This document shows positions 1 through 7,302 of a stretch of 10,948 bases of DNA, piece after piece. Both the position numbers and the translations under genes were made by a program. The stretch is taken from contig CAAAJI010001278.1 of assembly GCA_900642245.1 (NCBI GenBank), positions 1-10,948 of the forward strand, in the 5' to 3' direction. Source of the stretch: Fragilaria radians. Its lineage: Eukaryota; Bacillariophyta; Fragilariophyceae; Fragilariales; Fragilariaceae. The number at the start of each line of letters is the position of its first letter. Position 1 is the first letter of the stretch. The notes below the pieces were generated by a model. The model was not told where the DNA came from, did no database searches, and saw only the letters and a program-made list of their open reading frames with translations.

Positions 1-21
1 GTACCAAGATTAAAGGATGAT

Positions 22-1437
22 ATGCTAACGAATCATGACAATAAGAATCCTAACAACAACAACGACGACGATGATGACTCCGGACTCTCCTTGGATGATC
101 TCCAATGTGCCGTTTGTTTCCGAGGTGATGCAACAGATGATAATGATGTCCTCCTTTGTGATGGTGAGGGATGTTTCCGTGCCTATCATATGCAATGTCT
201 CTCGCCTGTCGTCACACCGGAAGCTGCAGAAGCACAGGAAGATTGGTTTTGTCCCATTTGCACCTCTCTGGCAAATGTCATTTCCAAGGTACACTCGGAA
301 TATACGGGAGATGAATGGTATGACGAGGATGACGAGGACAAGAATGTCAAACAGAACAATGATGAGGATGATGGTGCTAATCATTCTGTAACATCTTGGC
401 AGAATGTTCAACATGTCTTTCCTGAAGCAGATGATGAGTATCAAGTAGCATGCCAATGGAAGAATTCCAAACATTCATTATCTACGACATCGCAATCCTA
501 TTTGAAACAATTGTTGGGTTACAATCAATTGATTCTAGAATGGGAAGATAATATTGGTTTCCATAACGATAACCCACAGGATGACGACGACAATAATGAC
601 GAAGAAGAAGAAGAGGATGATGATGATTTTGATCCAAAGAATATAAATGATGATGATGACGAGAAGGATGCAAGTCATTTCAAGAATTCCTCAACTGCAA
701 TCAATAATGGTGGTATCGTTACCATGGATAGTCAATCCTTAAATTCGGATGATGATGATGATGATATAGATTCATGGATGGATTCCAAGATATCACGTGG
801 TGAATTAGATGCTCTATCTTCATCGGGTGGTAGTATTGGTGATGATGAAAGTAATCAAGAGAAGAATCATGAGGGAGGGACAAAGTCTAAGGATGATTCT
901 CCTATAACGCGACGTCGTCCCAAACGTAGAACAACAAGACAAGCATATATACAATCCAATGTGGAACAAAAGACTCCAACAACAACAATGATGCAACAAC
1001 GAAAGAATACTACTACTACTACTACTACTACTTCATGGGGAGGAGATGATGTTGGAAAATTAGATACATCCAATATTCTAATTGGGAAACGTAGACGTCG
1101 TACTGTGGATTATGCCTTATTGAATGATTCCATGTTTGGTAATACCATTTGTCCAGATATAGATGATGATGATGATCATGATCATGACAATGATGATGAT
1201 GATGACAATGACAATGATCATGCTGTCGTTGACAATGATGATGGAATGGAATTACAAAATGATGAAACAATGACATCCAATAGGATTACTTCATCATCTA
1301 CTACGACTACTAGAGCGACTAGAGCCATCAAGACAACAACCACAACAACAACAACAACCACAACGAAAATGAAGAAGACATTGGAAACAAACACTAAAAT
1401 GACCATGACATTACGTCGTAAGAAGGTAATACGATGA
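22..1437 (+). CDS. PHD-finger protein, PRHA/HAT3.1-like but without homeodomain (5' end possibly outside window)
   Basis: Probable nuclear chromatin reader of 471 residues. A full C4HC3 PHD zinc finger is visible: C29, C32, C46, C51, H56, C59, C77, C80, with W75 two residues before the seventh ligand. PHD fingers commonly bind histone H3 tails. Further on come SW (125-126) with VFPEA (132-136), DDDDFDP (199-205), a basic stretch TRRRPKRR (296-303) that could be a nuclear localisation signal, and KRRRRTVDYALLNDSMFG (356-373). In plant PRHA/HAT3.1 proteins I recall the same order: PHD, SWEKVFPEA, DDDYDP, then RR..V..LDYKKLYDE.YG, followed by a homeodomain. Here the last 98 residues are Asp, Asn and Thr runs and a basic tail, with no homeodomain. 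The rest is low complexity. The reading frame has no stop between base 1 and the ATG at 22, so the true start may lie outside the window. It converges on the DUF6824 gene. The PHD call is firm; the subfamily is inferred. Confidence 0.85.
   Translation: MLTNHDNKNPNNNNDDDDDSGLSLDDLQCAVCFRGDATDDNDVLLCDGEGCFRAYHMQCLSPVVTPEAAEAQEDWFCPICTSLANVISKVHSEYTGDEWYDEDDEDKNVKQNNDEDDGANHSVTSWQNVQHVFPEADDEYQVACQWKNSKHSLSTTSQSYLKQLLGYNQLILEWEDNIGFHNDNPQDDDDNNDEEEEEDDDDFDPKNINDDDDEKDASHFKNSSTAINNGGIVTMDSQSLNSDDDDDDIDSWMDSKISRGELDALSSSGGSIGDDESNQEKNHEGGTKSKDDSPITRRRPKRRTTRQAYIQSNVEQKTPTTTMMQQRKNTTTTTTTTSWGGDDVGKLDTSNILIGKRRRRTVDYALLNDSMFGNTICPDIDDDDDHDHDNDDDDDNDNDHAVVDNDDGMELQNDETMTSNRITSSSTTTTRATRAIKTTTTTTTTTTTKMKKTLETNTKMTMTLRRKKVIR
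106..261 (+). other. PHD zinc-finger coding segment
   Basis: This segment encodes residues 29-80 of the PHD protein. The ligand spacing is C-x2-C-x13-C-x4-C-x4-H-x2-C-x17-C-x2-C, a normal C4HC3 PHD pattern. The sequence around the third and fourth ligands (VLLCDGEGC) and YHMQC is typical of PHD fingers that sit near the N-terminus of PRHA-like proteins. All eight zinc ligands are present, so the finger should fold. Confidence 0.92.
583..1290 (+). repeat. GAT/GAC and ACT/ACA trinucleotide repeat tracts inside the PHD gene
   Basis: Several impure trinucleotide tracts lie in frame: GAC/GAA/GAT at 583-660, GAT at 748-765, ACT at 1009-1032, and GAT/CAT at 1159-1227. They encode Asp/Glu, Asp, Thr and Asp/His runs. 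A further ACA/ACC tract follows at 1333-1365. Because they are in frame, length changes would alter the acidic runs without breaking the protein. They also produce long spurious open frames on the opposite strand. Confidence 0.85.
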
Positions 1438-1908
1438 TGAATATCAAGATGGATAGTATTATTAGTTCCGGAATATAATTTCCAATGCATTTTTGTTTCT
1501 CGTTACAAACGAAAGAGTATGGAAACGAAACACGAAAATTATGTAACAAGGAAAACGATTTCCATGAGTAACATCCATCAAGAAATGAAAATGGGTTTTT
1601 AAGAAATTGTCCATGTGTACATCATTGACATTCCTGTTATGGCTGGTGTACTACGTTTCAAAGATTTTTCATTCCGACGACTACTAAAGCACTAGTAATC
1701 TAACAAGAAAATGTAAAGAAAATATGGAAGAGTGTAAAAGGCAAACTATCGTTAACTAGAACTTTCCAAAAGACCATACATCCCAAACAAACATATATAT
1801 ATATATATACGTCTCCATATTCCACATTGTCCAACAGAACCAAAGGAATGATGTGTGAATATAAAGTATATATATATATAGTAGTTGGATATTTGTTCTT
1901 CCGTGGCG
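1438..1908. other. Intergenic stretch between convergent genes, with two TA microsatellites
   Basis: This 471-base spacer should hold the 3' untranslated regions and transcription ends of both the PHD gene and the DUF6824 gene. No convincing coding frame is present. Two short dinucleotide tracts, (AT)8A at 1793-1809 and (TA)7 at 1867-1880, lie near the DUF6824 side. I cannot place either polyadenylation site with confidence. Confidence 0.7.
1793..1880. repeat. Paired TA-dinucleotide microsatellites
   Basis: Two alternating TA tracts of 17 and 14 nt (1793-1809 and 1867-1880) are separated by 57 nt of ordinary sequence. They lie within 30-120 nt of the stop codon of the DUF6824 gene, so they are probably in its 3' UTR. 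Such tracts melt easily and vary in length. Confidence 0.8.
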
Positions 1909-3158
1909 TTACATGGTTTTGGATAGTCCCTGCTTACGCTGTTGTTCCTTACGAGCCTTTCGTTCCTCCAAGGTCATATGTTCACGTAGGGCTTGGGCAG
2001 CCTTACGACGCGCCACAAGATTGTTCACAACATACCACTTATCTCCATGGTCTGGATTGGAAGTACCATCCAAGGTAGTTGTCGTTGTCTCCAATTGAAG
2101 AAAGCGTCCCGAATTTTCCTTTTGGACCCAATTTACCAACAATTGAGACAAATCTGTCTTGATACGCTTTTCCTTGGAGGTACGATACCATTCTCGTAAA
2201 TCACCCACCTGTTTACGATAGGCAACGTTTCCGGGATGATGATTCGAACGACCACCACGTCCCAACAATACATCTGTGGGACGAATTTCAGAAACATATT
2301 CCTTCAAAGGATTACATCGATTGATGTTTCGATGTTTCTTATTGGTCATGTTGACAGTCGTCATCTTGGACTGATTGGATGGGAGAATAGGTGTCTGCAT
2401 GGAACATTGAGGTGCTTTTACAGATGTGGTTGAACATGAGGACAATACCTTCATAAAGTCATCCAAGGTTGGGATTGTTGTAGGAGAGGTAGAACATGAT
2501 GGAATCCAATTTTTCTCTCCCAAAGAACAACATCTTTCTGCAATAAACTTTTCAGGAGACTTAAACTCGTGATGATTCTTAACAGGAATCGATTCAGGTT
2601 CAGTCTCAAATGCATTATCGTTGGACATGAGGAAAGAGCGAATGACATCAGGATTGGTAGTAGTAAAGTCCTTTTTCAAGTCTTTCAAAAGGTTCAAAGT
2701 AGCGTCTATGGATGGTCTAGTAAAGTCTTCAGGTGTATCATCATCAGATTTGGTCTCCTTTTGGTTACAACATGACGTACTATTGTCAACATAAACATCG
2801 ATACACATGAAGACAACAACATCGGTTCGGAAGGCGAGTTCTGATTCTTGAAAGAAGGCGAACATGATGATGATGTTTGTGAATCAGGTTTGATAGAGTT
2901 TGATGGATAACCACGAGTATTCTCATAATATTCTGCCATCCAATCAGTTGTTGCTCCACTTTTAGTCGGCAACGAAGGCGCAATCATCATCAATTCCAAC
3001 TCGAGGGGGGAAACACTTTTGGATTTCCTATCAAAGACACTTTTGGGATCAATTTCCACATGAGAATCTACGTAAGAACTAATCCAATCCTTGCTAGATA
3101 GATATTGTTTGATCAAATGAGAGTCAGAAGAAGACGATGATGAAGAGAGAGACATCAT
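1909..3158 (-). CDS. DUF6824-domain protein, two exons
   Basis: A 400-residue protein in my model: exon 1 is 3158-2805 (118 codons) and exon 2 is 2757-1909 (282 codons plus TAA). The C-terminal third is a DUF6824 domain, roughly residues 277-378. It shows DVLLGRGG (280-287), the HPGN core (292-295) followed by AYRK, SGRFL (334-338), KWYVV (358-362) and ARRKAAQALRE (367-377). A Thr-rich insert separates SGRFL from KWYVV. DUF6824 is strongly expanded in diatoms; its function is not known to me, although it often occurs in disordered, probably nuclear proteins. The N-terminal 276 residues are Ser-rich and unrecognised, with DW motifs (DWISSYV, DWMAEYY). The start is the first of two adjacent ATGs. 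If the intron is wrong, the DUF-containing frame alone could start at the ATG at 2865, giving 318 residues. The two frames overlap at 2706-2883. Confidence 0.8.
2758..2804 (-). other. Predicted 47-nt phase-0 intron in the DUF6824 gene
   Basis: The upstream frame (from 3158) and the DUF6824 frame differ by a shift that needs removal of a length equal to 2 modulo 3. On the minus strand, TGT|GTATCG at 2804 and CCAAAAG|GAG at 2758 give a 47-nt GT-AG intron with a TAAC-like branch sequence near the acceptor. The joined residues read SSC-ETKSDDD, continuing the Ser/Asp-rich style on both sides. It is short for an intron, and other pairs also restore the frame (for example 41 nt ending at CAATAG). 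A sequencing frameshift is another explanation. Confidence 0.45.
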
Positions 3159-3937
3159 ATTGTTCGTTCCAATAGGAGAAGAACAAACTTCTTGCTGTTG
3201 TTCGTTCTATGTTTATGTCCCTATTCAAAAAACAACTTCTCTTGTCTGTCCTTACGCAGTCCAACCCCATACCTACCTTCCCGAGTCCCATTAAATTCAA
3301 ACGGACGAGACCTAGTAGAATCGAATCAGGACTCCTACTTCCGGACGAAACCCGGAAAAACATGACACCCAAAGAATTCTGCCGAACGAGACAACCCAAA
3401 AATTTACCACGTGTGTAGGTCCTTTACAAACAAAGTAAGTACACAAAGACGGGAATGAGAAAGTACAGAATACCACATCTATTGCACTACTGTATGTTGT
3501 TCTTCTGTCGAAGGGAACTTATTCCGTGACTACTTTTTTCCATGTTTGTTGAAAATACAACCAAAACAACATTTACAATTCGAAACAAAAAAATAAAATT
3601 ACGAAAATTGATTCCGGTGTGTAGTCTTATTCCATATTTTTATCCATTCTACCATGTTGACTGTAGGTCGTTACCACTCACCCAGTAATAATAGCATATC
3701 TCTTGTTATGTATCATCATCATTTCCACAAAAATTAAATATTCTTACTTTGTATCCACAGCAGAGAGATGACGACAACAGAGAAATAAGGAAACAATTAT
3801 AAAAACATGTTTCAACCATATTTGTAGTCACTTTAGAAAAAAAAATAAACGTTTCCCCATCACTTGAAATGTAGCCACACAACATCTTTATGTACTTGAA
3901 AAGCAATCATAAATTTGGATCAAGATTTGGTAAATCA
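3159..3937. other. Spacer between two minus-strand genes; upstream region of the DUF6824 gene
   Basis: There is no supportable gene in these 779 bases. The right part (about 3430-3937) is AT-rich and should contain the 3' UTR of the coiled-coil gene. The left part (3159-3420) is the probable promoter and 5' UTR of the DUF6824 gene. It carries a repeated 10-mer TTGTTCGTTC at 3160-3169 and 3198-3207, and three related GRACGARAC motifs at 3303, 3343 and 3384. Open frames of 69-91 codons here have no recognisable features. Confidence 0.65.
3160..3392. repeat. Recurring GAACGA-type motifs about 40 nt apart upstream of the DUF6824 gene
   Basis: The exact 10-mer TTGTTCGTTC occurs at 3160-3169 and 3198-3207 (38 nt apart; GAACGAACAA on the gene's strand). 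On the plus strand GGACGAGAC (3303-3311), GGACGAAAC (3343-3351) and GAACGAGAC (3384-3392) follow at 40 and 41 nt. They lie 2-235 nt upstream of the ATG at 3158. They could be protein-binding sites; this is inferred only from repetition and position. Confidence 0.35.
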
Positions 3938-5479
3938 TCATCCACCAGCACCAGAACTACCTCCTCCTCCTCCCCATGACCACCATGAGGAGGAGGATTT
4001 TCCAATATTGGAATCATCCATTTCAGGATTCAATGTAGAAAATGGATCATCTTCTGGATACAATGTGACATGAGTTGTTGGATCTGTATGTATTGTTGTT
4101 TTGGATTCATCTTGGTTGGATGATGGTGTAGTCATATCATCATCAATGGAAATTTCATGAAACTTATCACTCTTATTCATCATCATCATCATTGTCATCA
4201 TCCCTGGGACAATATCCACGGAGGAAGATGTGGAAGAATGATTTTTTGTTTTCTTCTTCTTTTTTGTTCCATAGGTGGCTGGGTCGCATGATGAGGATGA
4301 GGAGGATGGTTGAAACATTGGACTAGCACGTTGTGCACTACCACCTCGTCCACCGGATAATGTAGTCCTACTTTCTTGTTCATCTTCTTGCCTATCATGA
4401 CCTTGATTCTCATATACTTGTTGCCTTCTTCCTTGTCTCCAACCGACTGAGACATTATCATCATCATCTTCATCCTCATCATCCTCATTATGGTCATGAC
4501 TTCCATTGTGATAATAATCATCATGATCATCATGATCATCATCATTGTCATCATCATTATCTTCATGTATTGTCCGATAGGGTCTTGACGCAGCAGCAGC
4601 TGTACTACTACCTCCACTTATGGATTGTCCACAACCATCACCACTTCCAATTGTTATAGTCTCATCATAATGGAATGTTGTGGTAGGAGCTGCTGCAGAA
4701 GTTGTACCCCCCGAATGAGTTTGTGACATACTAAGTATTAAACACTTCTTTTCGGTAGCACGGAGAGCTTGTTTCAATTCTAAATTTTCTTTTTCCAGTT
4801 CCGCAATTTTATTATCCGCATGAATCTTCTTTTCCAGTAATTGACCAAATTTCCATTGTGTCCGATCACATTCAGCCTTGACTGTGGCAAGTTCCAATTT
4901 CAGTAACGCCATTTGTTCTCCCCAATACATTTGAATAGCCTCCTTGGATTTTTCAGAATATGGCTTATTTCTGTGATGATTGGAATTATTATTATTTGTT
5001 GTTGTCATCGTCGTAGTCGCCGTAGCTCCTCCTTGACTTGGTTCTGTAAGGTCCTTATAAGTTTGCTTCCGTTGATGATTCGATGAGGATGCCCTTTGTC
5101 TGGAAGAGAGTGAATCATGGAAGGCTGTATCGCAAGTAACATCCGATACGTCATCCTCATCTGAGAATTGATGCCGTCGATTACGACGCGTCGACGAGGA
5201 AGGATTCCCATGTAAGCTACCAACACTTGAATGAGTGGAGACACCGTATAGAGGTTCCTCATGGGAATTGTTACCCTTGTCATAATTGACATACATGCTT
5301 GTTTGAGTAAATTTTGATGGTGGAGGAGGTACCTTAAGGGAAGGAGGAGGACCATCTAACATCCTATCGTCTTCGTCTCCACTCTTACGACTTTGATCCT
5401 GACTACTTGGGTTATTGCTGTTACTGCTGCTGCCTTTGGAACTTCGATTCCAAATTAAAAAGGAAGTTGGTGCGGACAT
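3938..5479 (-). CDS. Coiled-coil, low-complexity protein of unknown function
   Basis: A 513-residue protein that I do not recognise. The start is the ATG at 5479; a further in-frame stretch up to 5500 begins with TTG, which is unlikely as a eukaryotic start. The only region with regular structure is a predicted coiled coil at about residues 176-249, ending in the leucine-rich AELEKENLELKQAL. It is preceded by Ser/Asn-rich and Pro-rich segments (PPPSLKVPPPPS) and a basic patch STRRNRR. After it come Gly/Ser/Thr-rich sequence, a strong Asp/His run encoded at about 4456-4563, poly-Lys (KKKKKTK), a Met run and an unusual C-terminus, SSSSWWSWGGGGGSSG. No signal peptide or membrane span is evident. 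The coiled coil suggests dimerisation or a scaffold role, but there is no evidence for a particular process. The long open frame and the coiled coil support a real gene; an N-terminal exon elsewhere cannot be excluded. Confidence 0.75.
   Translation of the reverse strand: MSAPTSFLIWNRSSKGSSSNSNNPSSQDQSRKSGDEDDRMLDGPPPSLKVPPPPSKFTQTSMYVNYDKGNNSHEEPLYGVSTHSSVGSLHGNPSSSTRRNRRHQFSDEDDVSDVTCDTAFHDSLSSRQRASSSNHQRKQTYKDLTEPSQGGATATTTMTTTNNNNSNHHRNKPYSEKSKEAIQMYWGEQMALLKLELATVKAECDRTQWKFGQLLEKKIHADNKIAELEKENLELKQALRATEKKCLILSMSQTHSGGTTSAAAPTTTFHYDETITIGSGDGCGQSISGGSSTAAAASRPYRTIHEDNDDDNDDDHDDHDDYYHNGSHDHNEDDEDEDDDDNVSVGWRQGRRQQVYENQGHDRQEDEQESRTTLSGGRGGSAQRASPMFQPSSSSSSCDPATYGTKKKKKTKNHSSTSSSVDIVPGMMTMMMMMNKSDKFHEISIDDDMTTPSSNQDESKTTIHTDPTTHVTLYPEDDPFSTLNPEMDDSNIGKSSSSWWSWGGGGGSSGAGG
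4456..4563 (-). repeat. ATC/GAT trinucleotide repeat coding an Asp/His run
   Basis: Impure TCATCA and ATGATC repeats on the plus strand encode a run of Asp with His, Asn and Glu in the coiled-coil protein. The same class of tract occurs in the PHD gene on the other strand. A nearby ATC tract (about 4178-4200) encodes consecutive Met residues in the same protein. Confidence 0.8.
4733..4954 (-). other. Coiled-coil coding segment
   Basis: Residues 176-249 of the unknown protein are Leu/Lys/Glu/Ala-rich with no Pro or Gly run, unlike the disordered flanks. Hydrophobic residues recur at heptad-like spacing (L214/L215, I219, I225, L228, L235, L239). The region reads as an uninterrupted helix that could form a dimer. 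It is the best segment to use in a homology search. Confidence 0.65.
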
Positions 5480-5546
5480 GAAGAGGAGAAGGATATGCAA
5501 TCGTGAATTCCTATATTCCTCCCTATAGGTAAGATAGGGGCTCTAT

Positions 5547-5559
5547 AGAGAGAGAGAGA
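5547..5559. repeat. AG dinucleotide tract
   Basis: The 13-nt (AG)6A tract overlaps the palindrome CTCTATAGAG. On the coding strand of the downstream gene it is a CT tract about 70 nt before the ATG, so it is probably in the 5' UTR or core promoter. Pyrimidine tracts at this position can mark transcription starts, but this is only inferred. Confidence 0.6.
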
Positions 5560-5681
5560 TGGAAGGATTGATGCGTATGCTTCGTGTAATAAATCCACAC
5601 AGCAATGAACTTTGCAGATAACAACGAGACGCTACCTCACCACAATGTATTTGACTATTTCTAAAAGTGCCTCTCATCACG

Positions 5682-5701
5682 CCCCCCCCCCTTCCCCCCC
5701 C
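5682..5701 (-). promoter_or_regulatory. Potential G-quadruplex (G8-AA-G10 on the minus strand)
   Basis: The plus strand has ten C, TT, then eight C. The minus strand therefore carries two long G runs separated by AA, each long enough to give at least two GGG tracts, so an intramolecular quadruplex is possible. It lies about 200 nt upstream of the ATG of the coiled-coil gene, on that gene's coding strand. Further G runs on the same strand occur out to 6040. A regulatory role is speculation. Confidence 0.4.
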
Positions 5702-5977
5702 ACCGAATCCTATTCTCTCAAAAAGGCTTTTTTCAAACTCACCTTACCAGTTGTACCATGTTTGCTTACAAAAATTGCCATAGTATTTGGGGCAATAAAC
5801 AAAACAATGCCCCCCCAAAAGGTATATAATGACCCATGGCAATCCTTGCTGCAGTATTGATTTAAGATCTTTACCTTTCAAATCGTGATTAAGTCATTCC
5901 AATTTTGTCGTACTTTCCTCCCCAATCATGTCCATGTCCATAATTTTCTCTCTTTCGCAGTCACAATGACGGACATT

Positions 5978-6031
5978 CACTGCCAGTATCTGCCTCCCCC
6001 CCTTATTGGCATATTTCCACTACCAGTATCT
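5978..6031 (+). repeat. Short direct repeat, 40-nt spacing
   Basis: CACTGCCAGTATCT (5978-5991) recurs as CACTACCAGTATCT (6018-6031), with 13 of 14 bases the same, and both copies run into C-rich sequence. It looks like a small local tandem duplication that has since diverged. Confidence 0.6.
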
Positions 6032-7022
6032 CCCCCACCCTTGCAACAACAGACAAGCAAGCTACGACACACCATAATCATTGGTTACGTAATTGGAAAG
6101 ATCCGGTTGTGTCTTTCCATTAAAATGAGATTTACGCATTAAAATCCATTTCTTTGCGCTATCTTGCTGCTTTGAGGTAATTACACCCAGTAATGATTTT
6201 GCTCAATCATGATTCAATATCATTTGTCTACTTTTATTGTCTATAAATTACAGTCAGTCAATGTGAATTGGGGAAATTTACAGCAAGCCTTAGGGACACT
6301 GTCAATGATCCTTCCATTTATGTTTATCAAGAAGTTGGCTTCCAAAGTATTAATCAAATGAGATTACTTTGTCCAAGCACTTCCTTCCATTACTTCGATA
6401 CTGTTCAGTACTCTTCAATAGGGAAACTCCCTAACTGTGATGTGACAAAGGGTTCCAATTGTATTCAGAACACACACAGCATTGTTTGACTCCAAAGACG
6501 TCTTAATCTTTGTAGCTACTTTTGATGTCTAAACACTATCATTCCAATGTTATCTTTGATCATCGTTCAACTCAATCACCAATGAAATTTATCAATACTC
6601 ATTGAAGATCCCTAGGTCAAAGAAGACTTGAATTTTCTTCGTTACTTAAAACATCACTGATGCCTTTCTTTTCATATCACTGAAATTTATAGCTCCCTTT
6701 GTCTCCAATTACCTTGTAACCGAATCATCGCATTTCTCAACATTATGTCTTCCTTTGCCACTATTTCGGCTCAATATAGAGTAGCAATGGATGCATAGAT
6801 GGCTCATTCACAACTCTCAGTTTTTTGCATAAATTTCCGTTCCATATTCCTCCTCTAGTCTTATATGAATTTAGCAATGCTAAATATTGCTATTAAATGA
6901 AAAAGATCATGAATGTCATTTCTATACGGTAGGAAGAAGTATTATAGATATCTAAGTTACAAGCATGAATCTATCAAGATTCGAGATTGATGACTATAAG
7001 ATCACAAAATCCAAGTGATAAG

Positions 7023-7302
7023 TGTTGAATCTAACACGTAAGCTAGAGAGATTACGTGTTCAAGGAAACTTGTGTGTGTCTTGTTGATCTTTGATGCTTT
7101 CTCGTCTTGTTTGCCATGTTTCTTCTACCTAAAATAGCCAAGTAGGAATCATTGCTTGGGTATAAAATAACTCTTCGGTTTTAAGACTTGATGAAAGGCT
7201 AACCTTGTTGCTCCCTTTGTTAATTGAATGAGAAAGTCATCATTTGCAAAGTCAAATCCTTTCTCGATACATGTATGGAAACCCATGAACTGATATCAGA
7301 GT
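7023..7302 (+). mobile_element. Possible degenerate Ty1/copia-type LTR with primer-binding site
   Basis: The stretch begins TGTTGAATCTAACACG, similar to the TGTTGAATA starts of many copia LTRs. It has a TATA box, TATAAAA, at 7161-7167 and a TTGAATGAGAAAG sequence like the transcribed part of such LTRs. It ends near CCCA at 7282-7285. Six bases later comes TGATATCAGAGT (7291-7302), matching 10 of 12 bases of TGGTATCAGAGC, the primer site complementary to the 3' end of initiator-Met tRNA as I recall it. No gag or pol frame follows and I found no second LTR copy, so this would be a decayed remnant. Each signal is weak alone; the order and spacing are what suggest it. Confidence 0.33.
7033..7060. 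repeat. Perfect 9-bp inverted repeat, 10-nt loop
   Basis: AACACGTAA (7033-7041) and TTACGTGTT (7052-7060) are perfect complements around the loop GCTAGAGAGA. Both arms contain ACGT. It lies ten bases inside the proposed LTR start. It could form a hairpin or be two mirrored ACGT-type protein-binding sites. Confidence 0.7.

Larger units (their letters stand above)
5480..6142. other. Upstream region of the coiled-coil gene, with C tracts and GA repeats
   Basis: This should include the promoter and 5' UTR of the minus-strand coiled-coil gene. Visible elements are a palindrome CTCTATAGAG (5541-5550) running into an (AG)6A tract (5547-5559), long C runs at 5682-5701, shorter C runs at 5810-5816, 5996-6002 and 6032-6040, and a 14-nt near-repeat at 5978 and 6018. 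Plus-strand open frames of 82-85 codons here are Pro/Ser/Thr-biased because of the C tracts and look non-coding. Confidence 0.6.

Noticed and set aside
25..474. A 149-codon open frame on the minus strand opposite the PHD finger, rich in Ile, Leu and Val
   Set aside because: It is the reverse of GAT/AAC-rich coding sequence, which reads as hydrophobic residues on the other strand. The plus strand carries the intact zinc-finger ligands, so this is a shadow.
1420..1440. A splice-donor-like AAG|GTAATA close to the stop codon of the PHD gene, which might lead to a further exon
   Set aside because: No plus-strand open frame with a recognisable homeodomain or other domain was found between 1440 and the convergent gene, so the in-frame stop at 1435 was kept.
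1218..1490. A minus-strand open frame with a poly-Val stretch resembling a membrane span
   Set aside because: The Val run is the complement of the ACA/ACC repeats encoding Thr in the PHD gene. It has no independent support.
3124..3399. A 91-codon minus-strand frame overlapping the start of the DUF6824 gene
   Set aside because: It is in another frame from the Ser-rich exon, shows no domain and lies in probable promoter DNA.
5480..5500. An N-terminal extension of the coiled-coil protein beginning at 5500, with a short hydrophobic stretch
   Set aside because: The codon at 5500 is TTG, not ATG. In a eukaryotic gene the ATG at 5479 is the better start, and the apparent hydrophobic leader disappears.
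5612..6142. Two plus-strand frames (5612-5860 and 5885-6142) with Pro-rich segments
   Set aside because: The Pro residues come from C homopolymers. No domain is seen, the composition changes abruptly along each frame, and neither is flanked by splice sites leading to other coding exons.
6268..6489. A 73-codon plus-strand frame
   Set aside because: Its first codon is TTG, it matches nothing recognisable and it lies in AT-rich sequence full of stops.
6900..7300. TGATGA and CTGA boxes considered as a C/D snoRNA
   Set aside because: The boxes are about 100 nt or more apart with no terminal stem bringing them together, so the pattern does not fit a normal C/D snoRNA.
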